This document shows, piece after piece, positions 1 to 8,498 of a DNA stretch of 64,000 nucleotides (positions within the stretch are counted from its first letter, which is position 1; each line of letters starts with the position of its first letter). The notes below the pieces were generated by a model. That model was not told the origin of the DNA. It was given only the letters and a program-made list of their open reading frames with translations, and ran no database searches. The DNA comes from Planctomycetota bacterium (lineage in GTDB: Bacteria > Planctomycetota > UBA1135 > UBA2386): positions 1-64,000 of the forward strand of contig JANQJF010000005.1 in NCBI GenBank assembly GCA_028281765.1. The letters are read 5' to 3'. The position numbers and the translations under genes are program-made.

Positions 1-47
1 CCCCTTGACCCCCTCCCTCAGACGGGACCAGCAGAGCTGGTCAGAAG

Positions 48-92
48 TGTTACCCATGTGACCGGGTCCTTCTGTTACCCATGTGCCGGGTT
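48..92. repeat. Two direct copies of a 20-bp motif, possible insertion-sequence end
   Basis: Two near-identical copies begin at 48 and 73: TGTTACCCATGTGACCGGGT and TGTTACCCATGTGCCGGGTT, 25 bp apart. Closely spaced copies of a motif of this kind resemble transposase-binding repeats at the tip of an insertion sequence. No transposase lies inside the window, so the body of the element, if there is one, would be to the left of base 1. The link to an IS is inference; the repeats themselves are plain in the sequence. From 93 to 191 nothing else is recognisable. Confidence 0.4.
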
Positions 93-191
93 GCAAGGGG
101 GCGGGCGGGAGCGGTCTGGGCGCCGTACGCCCACGCCCGGTCCGCATCTCGCGGACGGTCCCGCCGGTCGCGGCTCGCGCCCGGCGGGGCG

Positions 192-743
192 CTACCGCGC
201 CCCGCGCGCCGATACGTCCCTTCGCTCCACTTCGACCAGCCGCCCCTTCTTGATGACGAAGCTCACGACCCGCTCCACGTCGTGTCGCCCCTGCCGCATC
301 TTCGCCCGCACGACGTCCAACCCCATGCCCTCGACGATCGGCATCAGCGCGATCGCGCGGAAGCCCTCGTCGCGGCCGGGCATCGAGCGCTTCTCTTCGC
401 GGATCAGATCCGAGTTCTCCCAAACCCACGTGTCGTCGGCCGAGACGAACTGGCAGCGATGGTTCGCGCGGTTCTTGCCGACGAGGCCGCCGGGGCACAC
501 CACGAATGGGGACTCGATCCACGGCAGCAAACCGAGGCCGTCGCGGGCGAAGCCCGACTCGAAAGCGGCCTCGATGACGGCGTCCTGGTCGCCGTTCGCG
601 CGGGCTCGGTGCGAGACCTCGTCGCGGATCGCCGCGCCGAGCTCGACCAGCGCCTCGTCCGGCAGCTTCTCGGCGAGCTCCCGGGCGGTGTCGGGGTCCT
701 CGCGCAGGTGTCGGATCAGGGTGCCGTAGCGTCGGGTGGCCAT
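192..743 (-). CDS. Hypothetical protein, 183 aa
   Basis: I do not recognise this protein. It is a soluble, charged protein with no signal peptide or membrane segment. Its N-terminal half (about residues 10-60) reads as helical, and a mid region has Cys and Trp residues (PWIESPFVVCPGG, then ANHRCQF). The start at 743 (MATRRYGT) is preferred; the frame stays open to 806 but the extra 21 residues look non-coding. There is no clear Shine-Dalgarno sequence. It is transcribed away from the secreted-protein gene that starts at 827. Codon use matches the neighbours, so it is probably a real gene. Confidence 0.6.
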   Translation of the reverse strand: MATRRYGTLIRHLREDPDTARELAEKLPDEALVELGAAIRDEVSHRARANGDQDAVIEAAFESGFARDGLGLLPWIESPFVVCPGGLVGKNRANHRCQFVSADDTWVWENSDLIREEKRSMPGRDEGFRAIALMPIVEGMGLDVVRAKMRQGRHDVERVVSFVIKKGRLVEVERRDVSARGAR

Positions 744-826
744 GCGCGGAGGATGATCGGCGAGCGTCCGGGCGCTTTCCGTAGGATTTCCGGCAACTCC
801 TGACAATCGGCCACGTCGAGCGCGCG

Positions 827-1852
827 ATGCTTCGAATGCGAACCGGAATCCTGCCTCTACTGCTCTCGCCTCTCGCGGCGACGTCGTCTCCCGAGATCTT
901 GCCGTCGTTCGATGCGGCGCATTGCGCCTGGCGCGCGACGCACGTCGTGATCGCGCACGAGGGCAAGACGATCGACGGCACGGTGCGGGTCGAACGCTCG
1001 CTGATGGGAGATCTGCGAGCGGGGAGGCAGATCGAGCTGCCGGACCTCGCGCGCTTCGCGAAGGACGAGGAGCGGCGCGTGCACGATTGGACCGGCAAGC
1101 CGCCGCGCGCGATCGACGGTCGCAAATTGCTGCTGTTCTTGCGCAAGGGAGCGGCCGGCTGGACGGGAGCCGGATGGGGGGACCGGCTCGACATCTCGCT
1201 CGTCTGGCTCGAGGGCGACGGCGGCTACTGCCGATCGCAGGTCATCAACCCGGGCCCGCTCGTGGTGACGAGGCTGCACCGATCCGTGGCCGATCTGATC
1301 GCGGACTCCCTGCACATCGGCAGCGACCGCGTGGAGCTCGATCGGGCTCTGGAGAACGCGTCGCCGCTCGCGCGCGCCCGCACGATTCGCTCCCTCCTCG
1401 AGGCGAGCGCCGAGGCGAGTCGTGAGCATCTCGTGCGCGCGCTGATGACCGAGTGCAACGGTCGGGGGCATCGGGTCTTGGAGGGGATGCTCGCGGCGGA
1501 GCAGCACCTCCATCTGCACCCGCTGTTGATCCTTGCGCTCGGGCGCCATCACGCCGAAGGTGCTGCGCGCCTCGTGCCAGACCTGCTGCGGCGCGAACTC
1601 GCGTTCTGGAAGACCGCGAAGTTCACGCGGCACGAGCTCGGACGGGCGGCGCCCCGACACGACGAGCGCACGTATCACTACCAGCGGCTGCACGCCGTGC
1701 TCCGCGTCGTCGGGCGCAGCGGGCACGGAATCGACGAGCCGGCGCTGCGCGAGGTGCTGCGACACTGGGACGAGCGCCCCGACATCGACGAGTGGCTTCG
1801 CTACACGGTCGGGCGGACTCTGGCGGTGGAGTCGGCCAAGCTCGCGCGCTGA
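827..1852 (+). CDS. Hypothetical exported protein, 341 aa
   Basis: Family not recognised. The N-terminus has a short signal-peptide-like stretch (residues 5-20, MRTGILPLLLSPLAATSS), suggesting export. Residues 35-130 look like a compact beta-rich domain with a conserved-looking GRKLLLFLRKG strand, while residues 170-330 are helical and rich in Arg, His and Leu. A second in-frame ATG at 836 would give a better-shaped signal peptide and is an alternative start. The gene ends 61 bp before the membrane-tethered sigma factor on the same strand, so the two may be transcribed together, but no functional link can be read from the sequence. Confidence 0.6.
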   Translation: MLRMRTGILPLLLSPLAATSSPEILPSFDAAHCAWRATHVVIAHEGKTIDGTVRVERSLMGDLRAGRQIELPDLARFAKDEERRVHDWTGKPPRAIDGRKLLLFLRKGAAGWTGAGWGDRLDISLVWLEGDGGYCRSQVINPGPLVVTRLHRSVADLIADSLHIGSDRVELDRALENASPLARARTIRSLLEASAEASREHLVRALMTECNGRGHRVLEGMLAAEQHLHLHPLLILALGRHHAEGAARLVPDLLRRELAFWKTAKFTRHELGRAAPRHDERTYHYQRLHAVLRVVGRSGHGIDEPALREVLRHWDERPDIDEWLRYTVGRTLAVESAKLAR

Positions 1853-1913
1853 CGACCCGAGTTTTCTCGAATTCGTCCGGACAACCCGACGATCGGCGAC
1901 ACTGGAACGGCAC

Positions 1914-4433
1914 ATGTCCGTCCCTCCGGTCGCTATCGAAACCGACGCGCTCCTCGCCGAGCTCGACTGGGTGCGCTCGCTCGCGCGCCACATCGCGCGG
2001 GATGCGCACAGTGCCGAGGACCTCGCGCAGGACACGATGCTCGTGGCGTTGCGCGACGACACGCATGCGTGGTCGCGTGAGGAACCCGGCGCGCTGCGGC
2101 GGTGGCTGGCTGCGATCGCGCGAAACCTCGGTCGCACGCGGGCCCGCAGCGAGCAGCGCCGCGCGCGGCGCGAAGCCGATGCGGCGCGGCCTCCGTCGGT
2201 TCCCGCGACCGATGCGTTGGTCGAGCGTGCGTCGACCTTGCGGGAAGTCGTCGACGCGTTGGTCGGGTTGCGTGAGCCGTATCGAACGACGCTGTTGCTG
2301 AGATTCTTCGAGGACTGCTCACAGCGCGAGATCGCCGAGCGCATGCAGGTGCCGATGTCGACCGTGGGCTCCCGGATCGCCGATGGGCTCGCGCTGCTGC
2401 GGCGCAAGGTGGGGCGGCGGGATCGATCGTTCGCGGGACTGCTGGCGTCGATGGCGGCGCCGCGCCGCGTCGGCGTGGGGACCGCGTTGCAGGGAGCTCT
2501 ACTCGTGAGTGTGCAAGTGAAGTTGTTGGCGGCCGTGCTCGTGGTCGCAGTCGCGTGGCTCGTGTTTCAAGTCGCGGGCGGAGACGAGCCCGTCACCGTC
2601 GATTCTGCCGCTGGAGCCGGGCCGGAGTCCGCAAGCGCCGCGGTGCCGCAGAACGCGACGAACGTGCGCGATGCGGTCGATGAAGAGGAATCGAAGTCCG
2701 AAGCCGACGGGTTCCATTCGATTCCGGCGCACGCGGGGATCGAGTTCGCCGCGGTGCGCGGCCGCGTCGTGGACTTGGCCGGCACGCCGGTCGCGAACGT
2801 CGACGTCGGCCGTGGCCGACCACTAGGCCGGTGGGCAGAGACTGGCGAGCTGATGCCGTCTCGCGTGCTCGATACCGTTCGTGCAGATGCGCAGGGCGAG
2901 TTCGAGATCGAAGCGGTGGTGCCGTTCACGCTCGGCGTCGTCGACGAGCGCTATGCGACCGTGTTCGAACGCGTGGTGCGGAATGCGGACGACACCGATG
3001 TCCTCGTGATCGTTGCGGAGAAGATGCCGCTCGGCGGTGTCGTGGTGGACGAACAGGGCGTCCCGATCGCGGGGGCGCGTGTCGTCGTGCAGGCGAACGT
3101 GTCCCGTCCCGGGCTGGACGTCACGGCGTCCCGGCTCGTCGTTCCGGAAGCGCGGACGGACGCGGGGGGTGCCTTCTCGCTCGCGGCGACTGTCGCGCTC
3201 GAAGGCGCGACGATGGTGTTCCGCGCGCCGGGGTTCGCCGACCTCACGCGCGCGATTCCCAAGGGGGGCGATCCGGCGATGGCGATCGTGATGGAGCAGA
3301 GCGACACGAGCCCCTACACGATTCGGGGGCGGGTCGAGATGCTGGACGGTCGGCCAGCGGTCGACGCCCACGTGTCGACCGGCGTGATGGCCGTGCCGAC
3401 GGATGCCGAAGGGCGCTTCCTCATCGACTTCGAGCCGTGGCTGGATGCCCGCGTCGACGAATCGGCGCCGACCGAGCTGACCGCGATCGTGGCGGGGTAT
3501 CTCCCCGTGACTCGAGTACTCCCGTCCGTGGACGAGGTGCGCGAGTCCGGGTGGCCGGAAGACATCGTGCTGCGCGTCGATGGCGAACCGTTGACGATGC
3601 GGGGCATCGTCGTGGACGGCGATGGCGAACCCGTAGCGGGAGTGCTGGTCGAGCCGACCGAGACCACGATGTTCGGGTGGGTGCCGGCGGCGCGTGGTCC
3701 CGGGGGCACGTATCAGACCCAGGAGCAGGCCGCGGGCGGTGGGGTCGCACGGACCGGGCGTGACGGGCGCTTCGAGTTGGGTGGGCTGCTCGATCGCGAC
3801 TATGTCGTGGGCGCGTTGCAGCGGCCATCGCTGTTGTTCCAGGAGTCCGAGCCGGTGCATGCGAGTGCGCAAGACGTGCGGATCGTGCTCGACGCGGCGG
3901 CGCTCGGCACAGTAGCAGGGCGCATCGTCGACGCCCAGGGACGCGGGCTCGAACGGGTGCGGGTGTCCGTGTCGCGCAAGCGCGTCGGCGAGCTCGTGAT
4001 CGGGAGCTTCGCGATGACGGATGCGGACGGGCGATTCGCTCTGACGCGTGTGACGACGACGCCGGCGTTCCTGCGCATCGAAGGGGACGCGATCGTGCCG
4101 GAGCTGTTCCGTGAACTGGGGCCGGACGCCGACCACGCTGACCTCGAGCTGGTGGTCGGACTGCGACGACGTCTCCAGTTCGAGTGGAGCAGTGATGCGG
4201 AGGAAGGCGAGCGCGTGGTCGTCGTCGACGCGTCGGGCGAGCGGCTGGACATGATGCGACTGTCCGGCAACAGCATCGGGGTGTCCCGCTCCGCGCCCTA
4301 TCGCGAGGGCGTGAGTCGCGTGTTCGTCGTCAGCGACCAGTCCGCGGCCGCCGTGGTCTACCGCGGCGAACGCGAGATCCGCCGCGTGCGGCTTTCGTTG
4401 CGCGACGACGGCGTGACCGTCGTGCGTCTCTGA
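1914..4433 (+). CDS. ECF-type sigma factor fused to a membrane helix and CarboxypepD-reg-like repeats
   Basis: An 839-aa protein combining a transcription factor and an exported region. Residues 15-80 match sigma-70 region 2 (HIARDAHSAEDLAQDTMLVA) and residues 108-165 region 4 with its helix-turn-helix (CSQREIAERMQVPMSTVGSR). One hydrophobic helix follows at about 200-222 (KLLAAVLVVAVAWLVFQV). The remaining ~600 residues carry about five copies of the G-x-V-x-D-x-x-G-x-P-V/I-x-x-A/V motif of carboxypeptidase regulatory-like domains, e.g. GVVVDEQGVPIAGARV. Predicted topology is sigma domains in the cytoplasm and repeats outside. The start at 1914 is the ATG directly before region 2; the open frame continues upstream to 1533 but lies inside the previous gene. 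No anti-sigma gene is adjacent. A paralogue with the same architecture is at 49417-52641. Its stop codon directly abuts that of typA. Confidence 0.85.
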   Translation: MSVPPVAIETDALLAELDWVRSLARHIARDAHSAEDLAQDTMLVALRDDTHAWSREEPGALRRWLAAIARNLGRTRARSEQRRARREADAARPPSVPATDALVERASTLREVVDALVGLREPYRTTLLLRFFEDCSQREIAERMQVPMSTVGSRIADGLALLRRKVGRRDRSFAGLLASMAAPRRVGVGTALQGALLVSVQVKLLAAVLVVAVAWLVFQVAGGDEPVTVDSAAGAGPESASAAVPQNATNVRDAVDEEESKSEADGFHSIPAHAGIEFAAVRGRVVDLAGTPVANVDVGRGRPLGRWAETGELMPSRVLDTVRADAQGEFEIEAVVPFTLGVVDERYATVFERVVRNADDTDVLVIVAEKMPLGGVVVDEQGVPIAGARVVVQANVSRPGLDVTASRLVVPEARTDAGGAFSLAATVALEGATMVFRAPGFADLTRAIPKGGDPAMAIVMEQSDTSPYTIRGRVEMLDGRPAVDAHVSTGVMAVPTDAEGRFLIDFEPWLDARVDESAPTELTAIVAGYLPVTRVLPSVDEVRESGWPEDIVLRVDGEPLTMRGIVVDGDGEPVAGVLVEPTETTMFGWVPAARGPGGTYQTQEQAAGGGVARTGRDGRFELGGLLDRDYVVGALQRPSLLFQESEPVHASAQDVRIVLDAAALGTVAGRIVDAQGRGLERVRVSVSRKRVGELVIGSFAMTDADGRFALTRVTTTPAFLRIEGDAIVPELFRELGPDADHADLELVVGLRRRLQFEWSSDAEEGERVVVVDASGERLDMMRLSGNSIGVSRSAPYREGVSRVFVVSDQSAAAVVYRGEREIRRVRLSLRDDGVTVVRL

Positions 4434-6254
4434 TCAGACCGAAGCGCGCTCGCGCTCGGTCTTCTTGCGGTCGGTCTCGCGCAGCTGGATCTTGCGCAGG
4501 CGCACGTGCTGCGGCGTGATCTCGACGTACTCGTCGTCGCCGACATATTCGAGCGCTTCTTCGACTCCGAACTTGCGCGGCGGGAGAAGCTTGACGAAGG
4601 CTTCCTTCGTCGCCGAGCGAATGTTGTTGAGCTTCTTTTCGCGCGCGAGGTTCACGACGAGGTCGTTCTCCTTGCAGTGCTCGCCGACGATCATGCCTTC
4701 GTAGATGTCGGTTTGCGGGTCGATGAAGAAGATGCCGCGGTCGCGCAGGTTGTCGAGCGAGTAGAAGGTCGCCTTGCCGGCGGCCATCGACACCAACACG
4801 CCGGCGGTGCGCTCTTGAATCGTGCCGCGGTGGGGGCCGTAGCTGTCGAACACATGGTGCAGTTGCGCCTGGCCCTGGGTCGCGTTGAGGACCCGGTTGC
4901 GCACGCCGATCAGTCCGCGCGCGGGCACGGTGAACTGGATGCGCTGGAACGAGCCCTTCGGCTCCATGTTGACCAGCTCCGCGCGGCGCTCACCGAGGAT
5001 CTCGATGACCTTGCCGCCGGACGTGTCCGGGCAGTCGACGGTGAGGCGTTCGATCGGCTCGAGCGTCTCGCCGTTCTCCTCGTGGAAGATGACCTCCGGC
5101 TTGCCGACCGAGACCTCGTAGCCCTCGCGACGCATCGTCTCGAGCAGGAAGCCGAGGTGCATGACGCCACGGCCCGAGACCTTGAAGGCGTCGGGGCTGT
5201 TCGTCGGGTCGACGCGCAGCGCGACGTTCGTGCGGAGCTCGCGATCGAGGCGCTCGCGGAGGTGGCGGCTCGTCAGATACTTGCCGTCCCGGCCCGCGAA
5301 CGGCGAGTCGTTGATGCGGAGCAGGATGCTCATCGTCGGCTCGTCGACCGCGACCGGCTCGAGCGGCTCGATGACTTCCGGATCGGTCAGGGACTCGCCG
5401 ATGTGCAGCTCGTCGATGCCGTAGATGCCGCAGATGTCGCCGGCCGATACGCCTTCGACTTCCGTGCGCTCCAGGCCGTTGAACGTGTAGATCCCGCGCA
5501 CGATCGCCGGGTGCTCCTTGCCGTCCCGATCGACGCGGCAGACCTGGTCCTTGACCTGGATCTTGCCGCGGTGCACGCGCCCGATCGCGATCCGGCCGAC
5601 GTAGTCCGACCATTCCAGCGTCGTGACGCGGAACTGCAGCGGGTCTTCCGCGGAGTCCGTGGGCGCGGGGATGTGGCCGAGGATCTGATCGAACAGCGGC
5701 TTCAGGTCGGTGCCGCGCTCGTTCTGATCGAGCGAGACCCAGCCGTCGCGACCCGAGCCGAACAGCACGGGGAACTCGAGCTGCGACTCGTTCGCATCGA
5801 GGTCGATGAACAGGTCGAAGACTTCGTTGACGACCTCCTGGCAGCGCGCGTCCGGCTTGTCGACCTTGTTGACGAGCACCATCGGCTCGAGGCCGTGCGA
5901 GAACGCCTTGCCGAGTACGAAGCGCGTCTGCGGCATCGGGCCCTCGGCTGCGTCGACGAGCAGCAGCACGCCGTCGGCCATCGAGAGAACGCGCTCGACC
6001 TCACCGCCGAAGTCGGCGTGTCCGGGCGTGTCGATGATGTTGATCTTGACGCCGCCGTATTCGACGACCGTGTTCTTCGCGAGGATCGTGATCCCGCGTT
6101 CGCGCTCCAGCTCGTTGGAGTCGAGGACACAGTCGACGACCTCTTGGTTGTCGCGGAAGATGCCACACTGCTTCAGCATCGCGTCGACCAACGTGGTCTT
6201 GCCATGATCGACGTGTGCGATGATCGCCAGGTTGCGGATGGAAGGAGTGGACAT
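4434..6254 (-). CDS. typA: Ribosome-associated translational GTPase TypA/BipA
   Basis: A 606-aa protein, the usual length for TypA/BipA, a ribosome-binding GTPase of the EF-G class that acts in ribosome assembly and stress adaptation. Visible motifs are the G1 loop AHVDHGKTT, G2 in ERERGITILAK, G3 DTPGH and G4 NKVDKPDA, followed by the EF-G-like domains III/V and the TypA-specific C-terminus (PRKFGVEEALEYVGDDEYVE). The start at 6254 (MSTPSIRNLAIIAHVD) fits the family; an upstream in-frame ATG at 6344 would add 30 unrelated residues. It converges on the sigma-factor gene with no intervening base. A candidate small RNA is encoded divergently upstream. Confidence 0.96.
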   Translation of the reverse strand: MSTPSIRNLAIIAHVDHGKTTLVDAMLKQCGIFRDNQEVVDCVLDSNELERERGITILAKNTVVEYGGVKINIIDTPGHADFGGEVERVLSMADGVLLLVDAAEGPMPQTRFVLGKAFSHGLEPMVLVNKVDKPDARCQEVVNEVFDLFIDLDANESQLEFPVLFGSGRDGWVSLDQNERGTDLKPLFDQILGHIPAPTDSAEDPLQFRVTTLEWSDYVGRIAIGRVHRGKIQVKDQVCRVDRDGKEHPAIVRGIYTFNGLERTEVEGVSAGDICGIYGIDELHIGESLTDPEVIEPLEPVAVDEPTMSILLRINDSPFAGRDGKYLTSRHLRERLDRELRTNVALRVDPTNSPDAFKVSGRGVMHLGFLLETMRREGYEVSVGKPEVIFHEENGETLEPIERLTVDCPDTSGGKVIEILGERRAELVNMEPKGSFQRIQFTVPARGLIGVRNRVLNATQGQAQLHHVFDSYGPHRGTIQERTAGVLVSMAAGKATFYSLDNLRDRGIFFIDPQTDIYEGMIVGEHCKENDLVVNLAREKKLNNIRSATKEAFVKLLPPRKFGVEEALEYVGDDEYVEITPQHVRLRKIQLRETDRKKTERERASV

Positions 6255-6449
6255 GCTCGCTCTTGTCGACTCGGTCGCCGTGGGGAGTTGTGCTTGGGGG
6301 TCGAAAAAGGCGGCGCATTGTCGCGAAGTGCGTTGCGCCGTCAATCGGTCGCGCGGGACGGCGTCCGCAACTCCGGTCGCGGTTGTCGATTTCTTCGACG
6401 TCTCTTCAGAAAAACGGAAACCTTTTGGGGTCTCGAGCCTTTAACAGGG

Positions 6450-6595
6450 TGTCGTGAGCGCGCGGCCTCGGCTGCGATGCCACGACGAGGTGTGTGAGCT
6501 CGACGCGCTTCCGCGCAAGAAGCGACGTCGAGATGAGCAAGAGAAGAGAGCGAGCAGGAGATCGAGGATCCCCGTATCCTCGATCTCCTTTTTTT
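6450..6595 (+). ncRNA. Candidate structured small RNA ending in an intrinsic terminator
   Basis: About 145 nt that do not look coding but fold into three successive hairpins. Hairpin 1 (6451-6486) pairs GTCGTG with CACGAC and has an inner stem CGCGGC/GCTGCG closed by CTCG. Hairpin 2 (6499-6532) is CTCGACG-CGCTTC, a seven-base loop, then GAAGCG and CGTCGAG with one bulged A. Hairpin 3 (6556-6589) is a perfect 14-bp stem followed by seven T (6589-6595), an intrinsic terminator that works only on the plus strand. A possible -10 box TTTAAC lies at 6440-6445. No plus-strand gene ends upstream that would need this terminator: typA runs the other way. I could not match it to 6S, SRP, tmRNA or a riboswitch. 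Confidence 0.5.
6556..6595 (+). terminator. Strong intrinsic terminator (14-bp perfect stem plus seven T)
   Basis: The arm at 6556-6569 (AGGAGATCGAGGAT) is perfectly complementary to 6576-6589 around a six-base loop and is followed by TTTTTTT. This is the only textbook intrinsic terminator seen in the window; most gene ends here carry GC-rich hairpins without a T tract. It is oriented for plus-strand transcripts and defines the 3' end of the candidate small RNA. Confidence 0.85.
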
Positions 6596-6902
6596 AACGG
6601 TGTTTACGACGAGGTCGGCGCGACCGTCGCGCGCCACCCCCGCGTTGGGGTCGAACACCCACGGCATCAGGCCTCGCGCCAATAAATTTGATCCTGCCGC
6701 CCGTGGATCGGCGCGTGCGTGATCCCTCGGTGCCATGGGCAGTTCCGAGAAGGGACGGACGATAGGGCCCGGGCGGTGCTTCCCAATGTGGCGGTCTGCC
6801 GCCTCGTCGCTTCCATTGGCAAGTGATACAACCCCAGCCATCCGATGTGACGGCCTGGAGAGTCATGCCTGGCCGTCGTGTCTCCAATCCACCTTAGGCA
6901 CC
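6596..6902. other. Intergenic stretch, no gene recognised
   Basis: About 300 bp between the terminator and the secreted-protein gene. Short ORFs on both strands here have no protein-like character. A hairpin GACGGCC/GGCCGTC at 6849-6877 lies in the presumed 5' untranslated region of the downstream gene. No clear promoter, ribosome-binding site or known riboswitch was found. Confidence 0.4.
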
Positions 6903-8378
6903 ATGAAGCACCTCGCATTCGCATCTCTGGCAGCTGCCTCGCTTGCGCTCGTTTCACCGGCTCAGCAGGTTCTCGCGACGTTCGACTTCGACGACGAGAC
7001 CCTGACGGCCGCGACCTCGGCAGCCGTCACGGCTACCGACCTCTCCATCTCCAACACCTTTCTTTACGGTGGACCGTCAAGCGACCGATGGCTCTGCCTC
7101 ACGACCGACTGGAACGACGTCGGCGGGTCGATCTCGTTCACGCTGACGCCCAACGCCGGTCGGATCGTCGACTTCTCTCGCCTGTCGTGGGAAACGGTGA
7201 CGGGCAGCCCGACCTCCAGCGACTCGGTGCTGTCCGCGGACGTCTACGTCGGTGGCCAACTCGTCGCGACCGTCGGGCCGCTGAGCGATCCGTCCGACGC
7301 GCTCCCGGGCAACAACGTCGTCGACCTCAGTGGTGTCCCGGAGCTCCAGGGCGTCACGACGCCGACGGACTTCGTCATCGAGTTCACGGGCAACCCGACC
7401 GGTGAGTCGTCCTACGAGATCGGCCAGCTGATCGTCGAGTCCGGCGCCTGCGTTCTCAACCTCGCGGACAGCGATCGCATCGTCTGGCTGCCGATCCCGG
7501 GCTGCGCCAACCACTGGCGTGCTCTCGATGGCGCCGCGTTCACCGAGAACGGTGACGGCACGGCGACGCTGACCGGCGCGATCGTCAACGTCGACGACCC
7601 GTGCAAGCGCCTGAGCATGGACGTGATCTTCAGCGACCGCGTCGATCCGGGTGATGCGAACTACCCACCCGCCGGCAGCCCCAAGACCAACGCGATCGTC
7701 GATGGTAGCGGTGCCGACACGAACACCTGGCGCTACTACGAGACGTTCTCCGGCACCTTCACCGGTGCGCTCTGCTGGCAAGGCGCGGTCCTGACGATCG
7801 ATCGCATGGGTGAGGCCGCCCAGATCGGTGAGGCCGCGAACCTCAAGGACACGTCGTTCGGCGCGTCGGCTTGGTTCAACGTGGTCATCACGTCGCAGCC
7901 GACCACCGGCGAGACGATCGCCGACTTCGATCGCGGCGACTTCAACCTGACGCTCGGCGACGACTGCATCTGCCTCGGCGGCGTCGTCGCGACCTCGTCG
8001 AACTACGGCGAAGGCATCGCCGGCTGCGATGGCGTCCCGGAACTCCGGATGCTCAACCGTCCGCTGACCGGCTCCGAGCCGGAGATCTTCGTCGGCAACG
8101 AGGGCACCGAGCCCCGCGTCGGCGCGATCTTCTGGAGCATGAGCCCGGCCGAGATCTTCGTGCCGATCGTCGGTGGCAACCTGCTCGTCAGCCTGCCGCC
8201 GCTCGCGGTGCAGCCGATCGACTTGCAGCCGGGTGGCTTCGTGTTCTCGTGTGAGATCCTCGACGACGCCTGCCAGGCCGACGCCCGCGTCTACCTGCAG
8301 GCTCTCTGCATCGACCCGTGCGCGCCGCAGATGATCGCGACCTCGCGTGGTCTCGAGATCATCATCGGTGACCTCTAG
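6903..8378 (+). CDS. Secreted surface protein, 491 aa, function unknown
   Basis: An exported protein with a clean Sec signal peptide (residues 1-21, AFASLAAASLALVSPAQQ). The mature part is acidic, rich in Asp, Thr and Gly, and beta-strand-like. Residues 20-180 resemble a secreted jelly-roll type domain (FDFDDETL at its start, TDFVIEFTGN near its end). The C-terminal 120 residues contain Cys pairs and resemble the repeated C-terminal modules of planctomycete exported proteins (GGNLLVSLPP, VYLQALCIDPCAP, ending in GLEIIIGDL). No catalytic motif is seen. The start at 6903 is fixed by the signal peptide. Two GC-rich hairpins follow the stop codon. Function cannot be assigned. Confidence 0.75.
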   Translation: MKHLAFASLAAASLALVSPAQQVLATFDFDDETLTAATSAAVTATDLSISNTFLYGGPSSDRWLCLTTDWNDVGGSISFTLTPNAGRIVDFSRLSWETVTGSPTSSDSVLSADVYVGGQLVATVGPLSDPSDALPGNNVVDLSGVPELQGVTTPTDFVIEFTGNPTGESSYEIGQLIVESGACVLNLADSDRIVWLPIPGCANHWRALDGAAFTENGDGTATLTGAIVNVDDPCKRLSMDVIFSDRVDPGDANYPPAGSPKTNAIVDGSGADTNTWRYYETFSGTFTGALCWQGAVLTIDRMGEAAQIGEAANLKDTSFGASAWFNVVITSQPTTGETIADFDRGDFNLTLGDDCICLGGVVATSSNYGEGIAGCDGVPELRMLNRPLTGSEPEIFVGNEGTEPRVGAIFWSMSPAEIFVPIVGGNLLVSLPPLAVQPIDLQPGGFVFSCEILDDACQADARVYLQALCIDPCAPQMIATSRGLEIIIGDL

Positions 8379-8403
8379 GACGGTCGCGCTGCGCGCGACC
8401 GTC
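8379..8403 (+). terminator. GC-rich hairpin right after the stop codon
   Basis: A perfect 11-bp stem, GACGGTCGCGC (8379-8389) with GCGCGACCGTC (8393-8403), begins at the base after the stop codon of the secreted-protein gene. There is no T tract, so it could end transcription with help from Rho, or protect the mRNA 3' end. Confidence 0.5.
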
Positions 8404-8419
8404 GGGTCACGCGCAGGCG

Positions 8420-8456
8420 CAGGCGCACGTGTCCGCGAGGCGGGCACGTGCGCCTG
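8420..8456 (+). terminator. Second GC-rich hairpin before nth
   Basis: A perfect 12-bp stem CAGGCGCACGTG (8420-8431) with CACGTGCGCCTG (8445-8456). It occupies the region that a longer reading of nth (from 8448) would translate, which supports the later GTG start at 8499. No T tract follows. Confidence 0.5.
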
Positions 8457-8498
8457 TTCGTGTACGGTGGGAGAGGGGGTTGGGGGTATGGTCTCGGC

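Noticed and set aside
4506-6497. 663-aa ORF on the plus strand
   Set aside because: Antisense to typA, which has all GTPase motifs; the ORF is low-complexity Val/Glu/Asp/Arg.
6450-6595. 6S, SRP or transfer-messenger RNA
   Set aside because: No central open bubble with closing stem, no SRP GGAA apical motif and no tRNA-like ends could be recognised.
6341-6841. 166-aa ORF on the minus strand upstream of typA
   Set aside because: Covers the structured RNA and its terminator; composition is not protein-like and there is no ribosome-binding site.
8448-8498. Longer N-terminus of endonuclease III from GTG 8448
   Set aside because: Would translate one arm of a 12-bp hairpin into a Gly/Trp-rich peptide not found in the family.
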